Source: Microbulbifer pacificus (GTDB lineage: Bacteria > Pseudomonadota > Gammaproteobacteria > Pseudomonadales > Cellvibrionaceae). Taken from it: 64,000 nt of DNA. A program made the translations under genes and the position numbers. Each line of letters starts with the position of its first letter. Position 1 is the stretch's first letter. Of the stretch, positions 34,974 through 44,170 are shown piece by piece. The notes beneath the pieces were generated by a model, which was not told the DNA's origin, did no database searches, and saw only the letters and a program-made list of their open reading frames with translations. The stretch lies in the NCBI RefSeq assembly GCF_033723955.1, contig NZ_CP137555.1, positions 3,216,001 to 3,280,000 of the forward strand. Reading direction: 5' to 3'.

Positions 34974-37473
34974 AGCTGGCTCCCTTTATCGGGCATTGCG
35001 CCTTGGCCAGGTCGACGATACCGATATTGATCCAGTCGTCCGCGGCGGACTGCTCCGGGATATCCACACGGCAGTCGCCCCACTGCACGGGTGGTACCCG
35101 CAGGGTTTGCGGCGTACCGTGGATTTCGATCTGGAACACGCCATAGTCGTCGGTTACCGCGGAATATTCGCCAATGGAGATCCGTGTGTTGCGCAGCGGA
35201 GTATCGCCGTTCACCAGGCGGCCGAGCACCACGATCAGCGTCTGCACCTGATAGTCGGTAGTGGCGACATTGCCGGGATACAGGGTGATGGTCTCGCGGG
35301 ATTCCCGGTAGTCGTAAAAACCGTCGGCAAGCGGGCGCAGCGAGAGTTCATAGGTGCGGAATGATGGCAGGCTAATAACCGACTGGCTGCCGCCTTTCGC
35401 ATAGCCCCGGCGGGTGCCGTCTACCAGAATTTCAAAATCCTGCCCCTCGGAGCCGTTGATATCCACGATTACCGCACTGTTGAGGGTGCGTTCACCGCCC
35501 CAGGAAAACGCGTCTCCCGAGGTCATCAGCGAGGTACTGAAACTGCCGAGATAGTTGGTGGTGCGCAAATCCGAATCGCGATTGTTGCGGTGGGCAAGGG
35601 TAGAGGTGAGGTAGCCGCGGCGGCCGGCCACACGCGTCTGGCTGCCGAGGTAGTAGTCATCCTCCGCCGCTTCCGCAGAAAACTGTTGCGACACATCGTA
35701 CGCCCACAGGTCGCGGTCATTCCAGCTGCTGTTAAGTCCCGCACGGGCAACGCCGTTGCCGGATTCATCGCGGTCGTAGCGCAGGGTACTGCCGCTGCTC
35801 CAGCGCTCGCCGCGGTACCGGAACTGGAAGGTGAGCGCCGTCAGCTGCTGTTCGCCCTCGGCAATGCTGTGGGAAAAACTGAAGTCGCCGTACCAGAAGC
35901 GGCTGCGCAGCATGCTGCGCTGGAACTCGAATGTGGTCAGCTTGTCGGCGCTGCCAACATCGTCGTCCAGGATAACGCCCGCTGAATCCAGCGATTGCTG
36001 CCGGTTGCTTTCACTGTGGCGAATGGCGGCGCGGCCACCAAACATTTGGCTGCTGAGGGTCAGGCTGCGATTGAAGGTGTCGCGATTCAGGATGCTGTAA
36101 GGCGCCGCCGCAACGGAATCCTCCGGGGTACCGGTGATTCTGGTCTCACTGGCACCGAGATCGAAATACGGCGTGTGCAGCTGTGCCAGTACACGGTAAC
36201 CGCGGCTGCCGGTGCTGCCATAAATGGCGCTGGGGGAAAGTTCGAAATTCTCCTGTATCCAGCGCGTACCCACTTCCAGAACCTGTTCGTGATCCGTGGA
36301 GGCCGCGGTGGTAAACACTCCGGCGTTATCCGATACCCGGCGGGCCAGGCTGCCCTTCAGGTAATAGGTATCCGCGCGGTCGGGAAGGGTATCTTCTTCC
36401 GTGCTGCTGGCGGGCTTGCCCGCCAGCAGCTCCCAGCTCCACTCGCCCGAGGGGGGAAGCAGCGCATCTTTGGCAAAGAACTGAGTGAACCGGTTCAGCG
36501 GCCGGCCGCCTTCATCAAAGGTGAGTATCTCCACCTCATAGGCACCGCCCGGCAGGTTGCTGGTGTCCAGAAGCTGGTTGCCGGCTTCGACGAGACTGCT
36601 GTAAATCAAGCGGTTGTCGCGGTGGATTTCAACCCGCCCACGGGTGGGCATATTGATCTCTAGTGGCGTGCCTTCGCGGTAGAAATTGTCGGCGCGGCTG
36701 TTGTTGGAGCTGCGGTATTCCACCCCATAGATATAGGGCGACGGAATAAAACTGCTGAAGTAACTTTCCGGCTGCAGCAAGCCGATGGAATAGGCCTTGC
36801 CTTGGTAATCGCGGGTCCAATGCAATTCATGGATAAACGGATTGCCTTCATCGGTGGCGGACCACTGGCTGTGCAGGCCGCTTTCGCCAAAGCTCAGAAT
36901 GGACGTGCCGAACAGCGAAGCACTCTGGCTCGTTGGCCCCAGATTGGAATCCACACCAGACCAGGTACCGGTCAGGTTCTGGATAAACGAAAACTCGCTG
37001 GTGGCATCGGGAAGATAAGGGGAGGCGATCGCAGATTGCTGGGGCAGCAGCGAGGGTGCGATAAAGATATCCACACGGAAACGGCTGTCGTCGTAGATCA
37101 GACCGACAGATTCCGGAACCAGATAACCGCAATCCAGCTGGCTTTTGAGCCGGCAGACCTTGTTGGAGTTGCGCGGCTGTGCCTCGCTAAGCGCAGACAA
37201 TACAGCGTCTGGTTGCAGCGTTTCCGGCAGCAGTTTGAAAACGGCTTCGGGGTGGGAAAACTGCACCGTATGCAGGTCAACGCTGATCTGGGCCGTGCCC
37301 ACAGGGCGGCCACCGAAATAAATATCGGCAACCAGGCTTTCCGGCTCGGTCAGGTCTTCAAAACCGGCGGGCGCAGAAGTTTCGAGCGTAAAGGCGGCTG
37401 CTGCACACAAAGCTGAGGGACTTTGTGTGCAGAGCGTAAACGCACTTAAACCAACCGCGAAATAGCGCTTCAT
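34960..37473 (-). CDS. CS1/CFA-I-type outer-membrane usher
   Basis: An 837-residue usher, the outer-membrane pore that assembles pilus subunits. A signal peptide (SAFTLCTQSPSALCAA) precedes an N-terminal subunit-binding domain (GFEDLTEPESLVADIYFGG), then a barrel, plug region (PTRGRVEIHRDNRLIYSS; LPGGAYEVEILTFDEGGRP) and a C-terminal domain (FQIEIHGTPQTLRVPP; WGDCRVDIPE). The architecture matches the alpha-class CfaC/TcfC ushers rather than FimD. It follows the major pilin gene after 49 bases and overlaps the adhesin. Confidence 0.88.
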   Translation of the reverse strand: MKRYFAVGLSAFTLCTQSPSALCAAAAFTLETSAPAGFEDLTEPESLVADIYFGGRPVGTAQISVDLHTVQFSHPEAVFKLLPETLQPDAVLSALSEAQPRNSNKVCRLKSQLDCGYLVPESVGLIYDDSRFRVDIFIAPSLLPQQSAIASPYLPDATSEFSFIQNLTGTWSGVDSNLGPTSQSASLFGTSILSFGESGLHSQWSATDEGNPFIHELHWTRDYQGKAYSIGLLQPESYFSSFIPSPYIYGVEYRSSNNSRADNFYREGTPLEINMPTRGRVEIHRDNRLIYSSLVEAGNQLLDTSNLPGGAYEVEILTFDEGGRPLNRFTQFFAKDALLPPSGEWSWELLAGKPASSTEEDTLPDRADTYYLKGSLARRVSDNAGVFTTAASTDHEQVLEVGTRWIQENFELSPSAIYGSTGSRGYRVLAQLHTPYFDLGASETRITGTPEDSVAAAPYSILNRDTFNRSLTLSSQMFGGRAAIRHSESNRQQSLDSAGVILDDDVGSADKLTTFEFQRSMLRSRFWYGDFSFSHSIAEGEQQLTALTFQFRYRGERWSSGSTLRYDRDESGNGVARAGLNSSWNDRDLWAYDVSQQFSAEAAEDDYYLGSQTRVAGRRGYLTSTLAHRNNRDSDLRTTNYLGSFSTSLMTSGDAFSWGGERTLNSAVIVDINGSEGQDFEILVDGTRRGYAKGGSQSVISLPSFRTYELSLRPLADGFYDYRESRETITLYPGNVATTDYQVQTLIVVLGRLVNGDTPLRNTRISIGEYSAVTDDYGVFQIEIHGTPQTLRVPPVQWGDCRVDIPEQSAADDWINIGIVDLAKAQCPIKGASYARQ

Positions 37474-37522
37474 TGCTATAGGTTTTGGCGCCGGCAGATA
37501 CTTATGGTCAAACGATCAGTTG

Positions 37523-38077
37523 TTATTCGCCAGATACGGTGACCGTCAAAGTATCTGAATAAGATGGATCTGCGGCGGCTTCCCAAACCCCAGTAGGTAC
37601 TGTCACGATAACTTGTGCGTTGTGATCAGCTGCGTCACTTGTACACAAATACCCAGATTTCGGAGAATAGGTTGTCGTTATGGTGCCATCGGCGTTTGTT
37701 GCCGTGCCGGTAGCGTTTTCTGCGGTATCGCTAGTAAACGTAACATTGTAAGGAAGCCTTTCGGTACTGCCCTGAAGCTCGAAACCGCTGGTCGCTGTAG
37801 CACTGTCAAACCGGATACTGTAGCTTTTAAAACCCACTGCTCCCACGCAGAAAGTATCCCGTCCAATCAGATCATTACCGGCTGCAAGCCCGTTGAGATC
37901 CAGTTGGATATTCGAAAGTTCCTGAATCTGGATGCCCTGTGCAACGTCCAAGGTAATTTGGATTGACCCTTCAGATGAGGTCAGTCCAGGGGTTATCGGG
38001 TTTACTGCAGCGATAGTACCGGCGCTAGCCAGACCCAAAATCACCCCACAACTAAGAACGCGTACTGCATTTTTCAT
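37523..38077 (-). CDS. CS1-type fimbrial major subunit
   Basis: A 184-residue pilin precursor. Signal peptide MKNAVRVLSCGVILGLASAG, then the mature chain AAVNPITPGLTSSEGSIQIT, where an N-terminal donor strand (SIQITLDV) is followed by an Ig-like fold with two cysteines (DTFCVGAVGFK; GYLCTSD) likely forming the family disulfide, and the C-terminal strand DTLTVTVSGE. Mature pilins of this class polymerise by donor-strand exchange through the usher. First gene of the operon; the 326-base gap upstream must contain its promoter. Confidence 0.85.
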   Translation of the reverse strand: MKNAVRVLSCGVILGLASAGTIAAVNPITPGLTSSEGSIQITLDVAQGIQIQELSNIQLDLNGLAAGNDLIGRDTFCVGAVGFKSYSIRFDSATATSGFELQGSTERLPYNVTFTSDTAENATGTATNADGTITTTYSPKSGYLCTSDAADHNAQVIVTVPTGVWEAAADPSYSDTLTVTVSGE

Positions 38078-38403
38078 AGCTTTTCCCTAACTCTTGAAAG
38101 TGTTTGTTGTTCTAAGACGATCGTTTAATGATCAGTCACTGGCGTCGACTGCAGCAATTTGGCGCTTTTTCCCCCAGATCGCTCGACATTGCGGCGATGA
38201 TACGGTTTTTGTGATGCCAGTCACGGACTTTTTGTAAAAAGTTAATTTTCGATGACCGGTTAGCCCCTTCGGGCTAGTTATACAGGTTCATCTGGCGTCA
38301 AATTGCTCTTTTAAGGCCCACTGGGCGCTCTCCGGTCGCGGCGATATAATGCCGCGCCTCAAGATCAGCCAATTGATCGAAATCAACCCATGTCAGGCGA
38401 ACC
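38078..38403. other. Divergent promoter region between pilin and gltX
   Basis: 326 bases between divergent genes. Near gltX is TATAAT (38345-38350), 54 bases before its ATG, with no convincing -35. A perfect hairpin TAGCCC-CTTC-GGGCTA lies at 38261-38276 without a U tract. The pilin side (38080-38260) is T/A-rich in places (TTTTTGTAAAAAGTTAATTTT) as expected of a regulated fimbrial promoter, but no switch-type inverted repeats flank it. Confidence 0.45.
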
Positions 38404-39879
38404 ATGACCGTAAGAACCCGAATTGCACCGTCCCCCACCGGCGATCCCCACGTAGGTACCGCCTATATCGCACTCTTTAACCAGTGCTTCGCCCAGGCCC
38501 AGGGTGGCCAGTTCATTCTGCGGATCGAAGATACCGACCAGGTGCGCAGCACCCCCGAATCCGAACAGGCGATCCTCGACAGCCTGCGCTGGCTGGGTCT
38601 CGACTGGGCGGAAGGCCCGGACGTGGGCGGCCCGCACGGCCCCTATCGCCAGAGTGAGCGCGGCGACATCTATAAAAAGCACTGTGACGAGCTGGTCGCC
38701 AAAGGCCACGCGTTCCATTGCTACCGCACCGCGGAAGAGCTGGAGCACCTGCGTGCGCAGCTGCAGGAAGCCGGTCGCGTCACCCTGAAGCCCAGCGACC
38801 TGGCCCTGCCCGCAGAAGAGGTAGAGAAGCGCAAGGCCGCCGGTGAACCCTACGTGGTACGCATGAACGTGCCGGAATCCGGCACCTGCGTGATCGACGA
38901 TATGCTGCGCGGCACCATCGAGATCGACTGGGCCCAGGTAGACGCCCAGGTACTGCTCAAGTCCGACGGCATGCCCACTTATCACCTGGCCAACGTGGTG
39001 GACGACCACCTGATGGAAATCACCCACGTACTGCGCGGCGAGGAGTGGATCAACTCCGCACCCAAGCACAAGCTGCTGTACGAATACTTCGGTTGGGAAA
39101 TGCCGGTGCTGTGCCACCTGCCGCTGCTGCGCAACCCGGACAAGACCAAACTGTCCAAGCGCAAGAATCCCACCTCCATCCTCTATTACCAGCGCGCCGG
39201 CTTTATGCCCGAAGCACTGCTGAACTACCTCGGCCGCATGGGCTGGTCCATGCCGGACGAGAGCGAGAAGTTCACCCTGGATGAGATGCGCGAGCACTTC
39301 GACATCATGCGGGTATCCCTCGGTGGTCCGGTGTTCGACGTGGAGAAACTGAGCTGGCTGAACGGCCTGTGGATTCGCGAGCTGGAAGACGCACAGCTGG
39401 CCGACCGCCTGCAGAACTGGCTGCTGAACCGCGACAACCTGATGAAGGTCCTGCCCCACGCCAAGGGCCGCATGGAAACCTTCGGCGACTTCGCGCCGCT
39501 GGTGAGCTTCCTCGCCGCCGGCAAGCTCGACCTTACTGAGGCCAGTTTTGCCAACGGCAGCAAGATGGAGCTGGAAGAGCAGAAGCGCGTACTGCAGTTC
39601 GCCCTGTGGCGCCTGGAAGCCCTGCGCAGCTGGAGCAAAGACAACATCTTCGCGGCCATGAAAGAGCTGTCCACCCAGATGGAGATCAAGCTCAAGGACT
39701 TTAACGCCCCGCTGTTCGTCGCCATCAGCGGAACCACCGCATCCTTCTCGGTCATGGATGCCATGGACCTCCTCGGCCCCGACCTCAGCCGCGCCCGCCT
39801 GCGCCAGGCTATCGACGTACTGGGCGGCGCCGGCAAGAAGGTGCTGAAGCGCTGGGAGAAGGAATACGCCAGCCTTTAA
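38404..39879 (+). CDS. gltX: Glutamate-tRNA ligase
   Basis: A 491-residue class I synthetase charging tRNA-Glu. The HIGH-like motif is [17 protein letters not shown] (residues about 9-25), the KMSKS-like motif is [13 protein letters not shown] (about 242-254), and the anticodon-binding C-terminal domain ends [12 protein letters not shown] and [19 protein letters not shown]. Length is standard. A tRNA-Ala gene lies 314 bases downstream. Its minus strand carries a long open frame that is only a shadow. Confidence 0.97.
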   Translation: MTVRTRIAPSPTGDPHVGTAYIALFNQCFAQAQGGQFILRIEDTDQVRSTPESEQAILDSLRWLGLDWAEGPDVGGPHGPYRQSERGDIYKKHCDELVAKGHAFHCYRTAEELEHLRAQLQEAGRVTLKPSDLALPAEEVEKRKAAGEPYVVRMNVPESGTCVIDDMLRGTIEIDWAQVDAQVLLKSDGMPTYHLANVVDDHLMEITHVLRGEEWINSAPKHKLLYEYFGWEMPVLCHLPLLRNPDKTKLSKRKNPTSILYYQRAGFMPEALLNYLGRMGWSMPDESEKFTLDEMREHFDIMRVSLGGPVFDVEKLSWLNGLWIRELEDAQLADRLQNWLLNRDNLMKVLPHAKGRMETFGDFAPLVSFLAAGKLDLTEASFANGSKMELEEQKRVLQFALWRLEALRSWSKDNIFAAMKELSTQMEIKLKDFNAPLFVAISGTTASFSVMDAMDLLGPDLSRARLRQAIDVLGGAGKKVLKRWEKEYASL

Positions 39880-39900
39880 GGCCACGGCATGCCCACCCAT

Positions 39901-39929
39901 TCGTCATTCCGGCGCAGGCCGGAATCCAG
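39901..39929 (+). repeat. 29-base repeat (REP-like), copy 1
   Basis: Begins TCGTCATTCCGGCG and ends GCCGGAATCCAG, so it is itself a short palindrome (CCGG...CCGG arms around GCGCAG). Three further copies are in the window. Short dispersed repeats of this form are widespread in proteobacterial intergenic regions. Confidence 0.7.
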
Positions 39930-39959
39930 CTCCACAACACTGGATCCCGGCCCATTCCT

Positions 39960-39988
39960 TCGTCATTCCGGCGAATGCCGGAATCCAG
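39960..39988 (+). repeat. 29-base repeat (REP-like), copy 2
   Basis: Same unit as copy 1 with two changes in the centre (GCGAATGCCGG). It is in direct orientation 59 bases after copy 1. Confidence 0.7.
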
Positions 39989-40000
39989 AAACCCACCAAA

Positions 40001-40029
40001 CTGGATCCTGGCCTGCGCCGGGATGACCA
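40001..40029 (-). repeat. 29-base repeat (REP-like), inverted copy 3
   Basis: The reverse complement of this stretch reads TGGTCATCCCGGCGCAGG then CCAGGATCCAG, a diverged copy of the unit in the opposite orientation. With copy 2 it can form a long hairpin. Confidence 0.6.
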
Positions 40030-40120
40030 CGGGGTGGGGCCCAATGACCGGGAGAAGGCCGGTTTACTTGGGGGTGACGAACAAGTCTCTAACTAATTGA
40101 TTAAAAAGTTGTTTTTCTTG

Positions 40121-40148
40121 TTGACACAGATCTGAGCGCTGTTAAACT
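40121..40148 (+). promoter_or_regulatory. Promoter of tRNA-Ala
   Basis: A perfect -35 TTGACA (40121-40126), a 16-base spacer and TAAACT (40143-40148) are followed by GCGCCCGC, a GC-rich discriminator of the kind found at stringently controlled stable-RNA promoters. The tRNA begins about 45 bases further on. Confidence 0.75.
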
Positions 40149-40193
40149 GCGCCCGCTTTCGAGGGAAACGCACCGCGAAAGCAACCCACTTGT

Positions 40194-40269
40194 GGGGCTA
40201 TAGCTCAGCTGGGAGAGCGCAACACTGGCAGTGTTGAGGTCAGCGGTTCGATCCCGCTTAGCTCCACCA
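40194..40269 (+). tRNA. tRNA-Ala (anticodon GGC)
   Basis: A 76-base cloverleaf: acceptor GGGGCTA pairing with TAGCTCC, D arm GCTC/GAGC, anticodon arm CAACA-CTGGCAG-TGTTG with anticodon GGC, T arm AGCGG-TTCGATC-CCGCT and an encoded CCA end. It reads GCC (and GCU) alanine codons. Confidence 0.97.
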
Positions 40270-40278
40270 AATTAAAAA

Positions 40279-40308
40279 CCCCCGTACCGAAAGGTGCGGG
40301 GGTTTTTT
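40279..40308 (+). terminator. Intrinsic terminator after tRNA-Ala
   Basis: CCCCCGTACC-GAAA-GGTGCGGGGG then TTTTTT: a 10-bp stem with one wobble pair, a GNRA-like loop and a strong U tract, 9 bases after the tRNA. Confidence 0.92.
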
Positions 40309-40528
40309 CGTTAGGCGCGAAAGGTGCATCCCGCGTGGCGCTGTTTGATTCCGCCGGGAGAATCGAGTTGCTGTACCCGTGTGGCCAACTAATATGAATG
40401 GCAGGCGCACGGTGAAGAAAGTTACACGGACGTATTAGGGGGCAATTTTTAGATAACGTACATATTGCCTCAGAGTTGCCATGCGCTATCTAACCAATAA
40501 GTAAGCAGAATCTTAATCGGGGCACTCA

Positions 40529-41443
40529 ATGGAAATTCAGAATACGTCAAGGAAGGGCATTATTCTGGCTGGCGGCTCTGGCACCCGGCTCTATCCTCTC
40601 ACCAAAGGGGTAAGCAAGCAGCTCATGGGGGTGTACGACAAACCCATGATCTACTACCCGCTTACCACCCTCATGATGGCCGGTATTCGGGATATCCTGA
40701 TTATCACCACGCCGGATGAGCAAACTCTGTTCCAGAGGCTGCTGGATGATGGCAGCCAGTGGGGAATCAATCTGACCTACGCAGTACAGCCCTCACCCGA
40801 TGGTTTGGCGCAGGCATTTATCATTGGCCGCGAACATGTGGGTAATAATCCAAGTGCCTTGGTACTGGGAGACAATATTTACTACGCGGAACGTTTCAAC
40901 GAAGTTCTGAAGAGTGCCGGTCAGCGTACCGAGGGTGCCACAGTCTTTGGTTACCATGTGGCCGACCCGCGTGCTTACGGTGTAGTCGAGTTTGACAGCA
41001 CCGGTAAAGCGATCAGTATTGAAGAAAAGCCGGCTGAGCCCAAATCCAACTATGCCGTTACTGGTCTCTATTTTTACGACAATCAGGTGTGCGACCTGGC
41101 GCGAGAGATCAAGCCCAGCCAGCGGGGCGAGCTGGAAATTACGGATCTAAACCGAATGTACCTGGCGAGGGGGCAGCTCACCGTAGAGTTGATGGGGCGA
41201 GGTTCCGCCTGGCTGGATACCGGCACCCACGACAACCTGATGGAAGCGGCCCAGTTCGTACAGACCATCGAGCGCCGCCAAGGCCTGAAAGTGGCCTGCC
41301 CCGAAGAAGTCGCGTTCCGTAAAGGTTTTATCGATGCTGAAATGCTGGAAAAGCAGGCTCAACCATTGATGAAGAGCGGCTATGGCCAATACCTTATGAA
41401 GTTGATCACCGAGTCACAGCGCGACCACCGATTCACCCGCTAA
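40529..41443 (+). CDS. rfbA: Glucose-1-phosphate thymidylyltransferase
   Basis: A 304-residue nucleotidyltransferase making dTDP-glucose, first step to dTDP-L-rhamnose. [19 protein letters not shown] (residues about 15-33) is the nucleotide-binding signature; [34 protein letters not shown] and [15 protein letters not shown] are all diagnostic. First gene of an rfbACDB cluster with short gaps (9, 47, 51 bases). The preceding 220 bases separate it from the tRNA terminator and hold its promoter, which I could not define; no JUMPstart/ops element was seen. Confidence 0.97.
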   Translation: MEIQNTSRKGIILAGGSGTRLYPLTKGVSKQLMGVYDKPMIYYPLTTLMMAGIRDILIITTPDEQTLFQRLLDDGSQWGINLTYAVQPSPDGLAQAFIIGREHVGNNPSALVLGDNIYYAERFNEVLKSAGQRTEGATVFGYHVADPRAYGVVEFDSTGKAISIEEKPAEPKSNYAVTGLYFYDNQVCDLAREIKPSQRGELEITDLNRMYLARGQLTVELMGRGSAWLDTGTHDNLMEAAQFVQTIERRQGLKVACPEEVAFRKGFIDAEMLEKQAQPLMKSGYGQYLMKLITESQRDHRFTR

Positions 41444-41452
41444 ATCGCTCCA

Positions 41453-42001
41453 ATGAAAGTAATAAAAACCAGTATTCCCGATGTAAAAATTATCGAGCCC
41501 AAAGTTTTTGGTGACGAACGCGGCTTCTTCCTGGAAACCTTCCGTCAGGAGTTTTTCAATCGGGAATGTGCCGAGCACACCTTTGTGCAAGATAACCACA
41601 GCAAATCGAGCCAGGGAATTCTCCGCGGCCTGCATTACCAAACCGAGAGAACTCAGGGCAAACTGGTGCGGGTCACCTCCGGGGAAGTATTCGACGTAGC
41701 GGTAGACCTGCGCAAGAGCTCCGCCACTTTCGGCCAATGGGTGGGGGTATTCCTGAGCGCGGAAAACAAACGCCAACTCTGGGTACCCGAGGGCTTTGCC
41801 CACGGTTTCTACGTCACCAGCGAATCCGCCGAGTTCCTGTACAAATGCACCGATTACTACGCTCCCGAATACGAACACTCGCTGCGCTGGGACGACCCCG
41901 AAATCGGCATCGAATGGCCCCTGGTCAATGGCGAATCGCCAAAGCTATCCAGTAAAGATGCCGAAGGAAAGCTTCTGAAAGACGCCGCAGTGTTCGGCTG
42001 A
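41453..42001 (+). CDS. rfbC: dTDP-4-dehydrorhamnose 3,5-epimerase
   Basis: A 182-residue cupin-fold epimerase, third step of dTDP-L-rhamnose synthesis. FGDERGFFLETFRQEFF, the catalytic His region NHSKSSQGILRGLHYQ and LWVPEGFAHGFYVTSE are family signatures. Starts 9 bases after rfbA. Confidence 0.96.
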   Translation: MKVIKTSIPDVKIIEPKVFGDERGFFLETFRQEFFNRECAEHTFVQDNHSKSSQGILRGLHYQTERTQGKLVRVTSGEVFDVAVDLRKSSATFGQWVGVFLSAENKRQLWVPEGFAHGFYVTSESAEFLYKCTDYYAPEYEHSLRWDDPEIGIEWPLVNGESPKLSSKDAEGKLLKDAAVFG

Positions 42002-42048
42002 ACCACCCGTGGGAATCTGATTGCAGGCAAACCGTACAGGCAAAAAAA

Positions 42049-42909
42049 ATGAAAATCCTGATTACCGGTAAATGCGGCCAACTGGGCCAGCAGCTCCAAC
42101 AGCAGGCTCCAGCAGATGTCTCGCTTATCGCCCATGGCCGCGACACTCTGGATATTGCAAATAAAGAGCAAGTATTTACGGTCCTCAAACAGGAGCAACC
42201 CGACGCCGTCATCAATGCCGCCGCATACACCGCAGTAGACAAAGCCGAATCCGATGTTGATCTGGCGTATGCCATAAACGCCCGAGGGCCGGAAAACCTG
42301 GCGCTCGCCTGCCGCGAACTCGGCATCCGCCTGATTCACGTCTCCACAGATTATGTATTCGATGGCAAGCAGTTCTACCCGTACCAGCCCGGCGATAGGC
42401 GAAATCCATTGGGGGTGTATGGTGAAAGCAAAGCCCGCGGCGAAGAAGCCATCGAAGCCATACTGCCGGAAGCCATCATCGTCCGCACTGCTTGGGTCTA
42501 CGACCGCACGGGTCGCAATTTCGTGAACACCATGCTTCGTTTGATGAGCGAGCGCGACCAGCTAGGCGTTGTCACCGATCAGATCGGTACACCCACCTGG
42601 GCTGGGAACCTGGCTAAATGCCTGTTTGCACTGGCGCAAAACGCCGATGCCAAAGGCATCTACCATTGCACTGACGCCGGTACGGCCAGCTGGTACGACT
42701 TCGCGATTGCCATTTTTGATGAGGGAAGGGCGGCTGGACTGATATCGCCAGACAAACATGTGCGAATTAATCCCATTGCCACCAGCGACTACCCAACCGC
42801 GGCAATCCGCCCGTCCTACAGTGTGTTGGATAAAACTCGCCTGACCAAAGAAGTAGGCGTAGAGCTCAGTCACTGGCGTCGAGTACTGAGAATGGTGCTC
42901 AGAAGTTAA
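42049..42909 (+). CDS. rfbD: dTDP-4-dehydrorhamnose reductase
   Basis: A 286-residue short-chain reductase, last step to dTDP-L-rhamnose. NAD(P) motif TGKCGQLGQQLQQ (the second position of GxxGxxG varies), substrate region INAAAYTAVDKAESD, VSTDYVFDG and the catalytic YGESKARGE (Tyr-x3-Lys) are present. Same operon as rfbA and rfbC. Confidence 0.95.
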   Translation: MKILITGKCGQLGQQLQQQAPADVSLIAHGRDTLDIANKEQVFTVLKQEQPDAVINAAAYTAVDKAESDVDLAYAINARGPENLALACRELGIRLIHVSTDYVFDGKQFYPYQPGDRRNPLGVYGESKARGEEAIEAILPEAIIVRTAWVYDRTGRNFVNTMLRLMSERDQLGVVTDQIGTPTWAGNLAKCLFALAQNADAKGIYHCTDAGTASWYDFAIAIFDEGRAAGLISPDKHVRINPIATSDYPTAAIRPSYSVLDKTRLTKEVGVELSHWRRVLRMVLRS

Positions 42910-42960
42910 TTATTTTTCATACCTGCGTAACTGAAAACCCAGGCAAACGGAAACACAAAA

Positions 42961-44079
42961 ATGAGTAACCTGCTGGTTACCGGCGGAGCCGGCTTTATCG
43001 GTGCCAACTTTGTCCATTATTGGATGAAGGCCTATCCCCAAGACAAAATCGTTGTGCTGGATGCGCTGACCTACGCCGGCAACAAAGCCAGCCTTGCCCC
43101 GGTCGCTGAAAACCCGAATTTCACTTTCTGCCATGGGAACATCTGCGATACCCCCATGGTAGAAAAACTGCTCACCGAGCACGGCATCGACACCGTGGTG
43201 CACTTTGCCGCCGAGAGCCACGTGGACCGCTCCATCCTGGGGCCAGACGCATTTATTGAAACCAATATTATCGGCACGCACAGTCTGTTAAAGGCGGCCA
43301 GAAAAATCTGGCTGGAACAGGGGTGGAATCCAGAACATCATCGATTCCACCACGTCTCTACCGATGAAGTGTACGGAACGCTGGGGCCGGCTGATCCAGC
43401 CTTCAGCGAGACCACGCCTTATGCTCCCAATAGCCCGTACTCGGCGAGCAAGGCGGCCTCCGATCACTTGGTGCGAGCCTATCACCACACCTATGGACTG
43501 AACGTCACCACCAGTAACTGCTCCAATAATTACGGCCCTTACCATTTTCCTGAAAAGCTGATTCCGCTGGTCATCACCAATATCCTGAGTGACAAACCAA
43601 TCCCGGTTTACGGCGATGGCCAGCAGATCCGCGACTGGCTTTACGTGGAAGATCACGCTCGGGGAATTGAGTTAGTGCTGAAAAAAGGTCGCGTGGGCGA
43701 GTGCTACAACCTTGGCGGCATCAATGAATGGGCGAATATCGAGATTGTGAAACTGATCTGCAAATTGATGAACGACGTGTTCGCCAATGACTCCTCATTT
43801 TTGCAGCGTTTTCCCAATGCAAAATTGGTTGGTCGGGGTAGGGCAGACGAGTTGATCACATTTGTGAAAGATCGCTCCGGCCATGATCGCCGCTACGCGA
43901 TCGACCCGCGCAAATCAAATGAAGAGCTGGGGTACCAGCCGGTGGAGTCATTCTCCTCCGGCCTTCAAAAAACGATCCGATGGTTTTTGGAAAATGCGCA
44001 GTGGTGGTCGCCCTTGCTCAAGGCAAACCCAAATTCGGCCGTAACTGCCACGTGCCAGATCCCCTCTCTCTCTCCATAA
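42961..44079 (+). CDS. rfbB: dTDP-glucose 4,6-dehydratase
   Basis: A 372-residue extended SDR, second step to dTDP-L-rhamnose. TGGAGFIGANF binds NAD, HFAAESHVDRSI, VSTDEVYGTLG and the catalytic YSASKAASDH are intact; NNYGPYHFPEKLIPL follows. It is somewhat longer than usual, and its last residues run into DNA that resembles the 3' end of the ligase gene further on: the stop TAA at 44077-44079 lies inside that fragment, so the original C-terminus may have been altered by recombination. rfbB last in the order rfbA-C-D-B is unusual but functional. Confidence 0.95.
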   Translation: MSNLLVTGGAGFIGANFVHYWMKAYPQDKIVVLDALTYAGNKASLAPVAENPNFTFCHGNICDTPMVEKLLTEHGIDTVVHFAAESHVDRSILGPDAFIETNIIGTHSLLKAARKIWLEQGWNPEHHRFHHVSTDEVYGTLGPADPAFSETTPYAPNSPYSASKAASDHLVRAYHHTYGLNVTTSNCSNNYGPYHFPEKLIPLVITNILSDKPIPVYGDGQQIRDWLYVEDHARGIELVLKKGRVGECYNLGGINEWANIEIVKLICKLMNDVFANDSSFLQRFPNAKLVGRGRADELITFVKDRSGHDRRYAIDPRKSNEELGYQPVESFSSGLQKTIRWFLENAQWWSPLLKANPNSAVTATCQIPSLSP

Positions 44080-44170
44080 ATCGCGCCTTCCAAGCCAGCC
44101 CCAGCATCATCAAAAAATAAATCGCCGTCGCGGTGGCTGCAGGTGGACGTCCGTGGTCAGCATGTTCAGC
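44070..44170 (-). pseudogene. Decayed 3' fragment of an O-antigen ligase-like gene
   Basis: About 100 bases are roughly 90% identical, with one single-base gap, to 48539-48640, the 3' part of the ligase-like gene, in the same orientation. Read on the minus strand it encodes pieces such as MLTTDVHLQ and FLMMLGLAWKARFME, with a frameshift between them. It is truncated at both ends and overlaps the rfbB stop codon. It marks the left border of the AT-rich insert. Confidence 0.85.

Noticed and set aside
38383..39900. A 505-codon minus-strand frame covering gltX
   Set aside because: Antisense shadow of a conserved synthetase.
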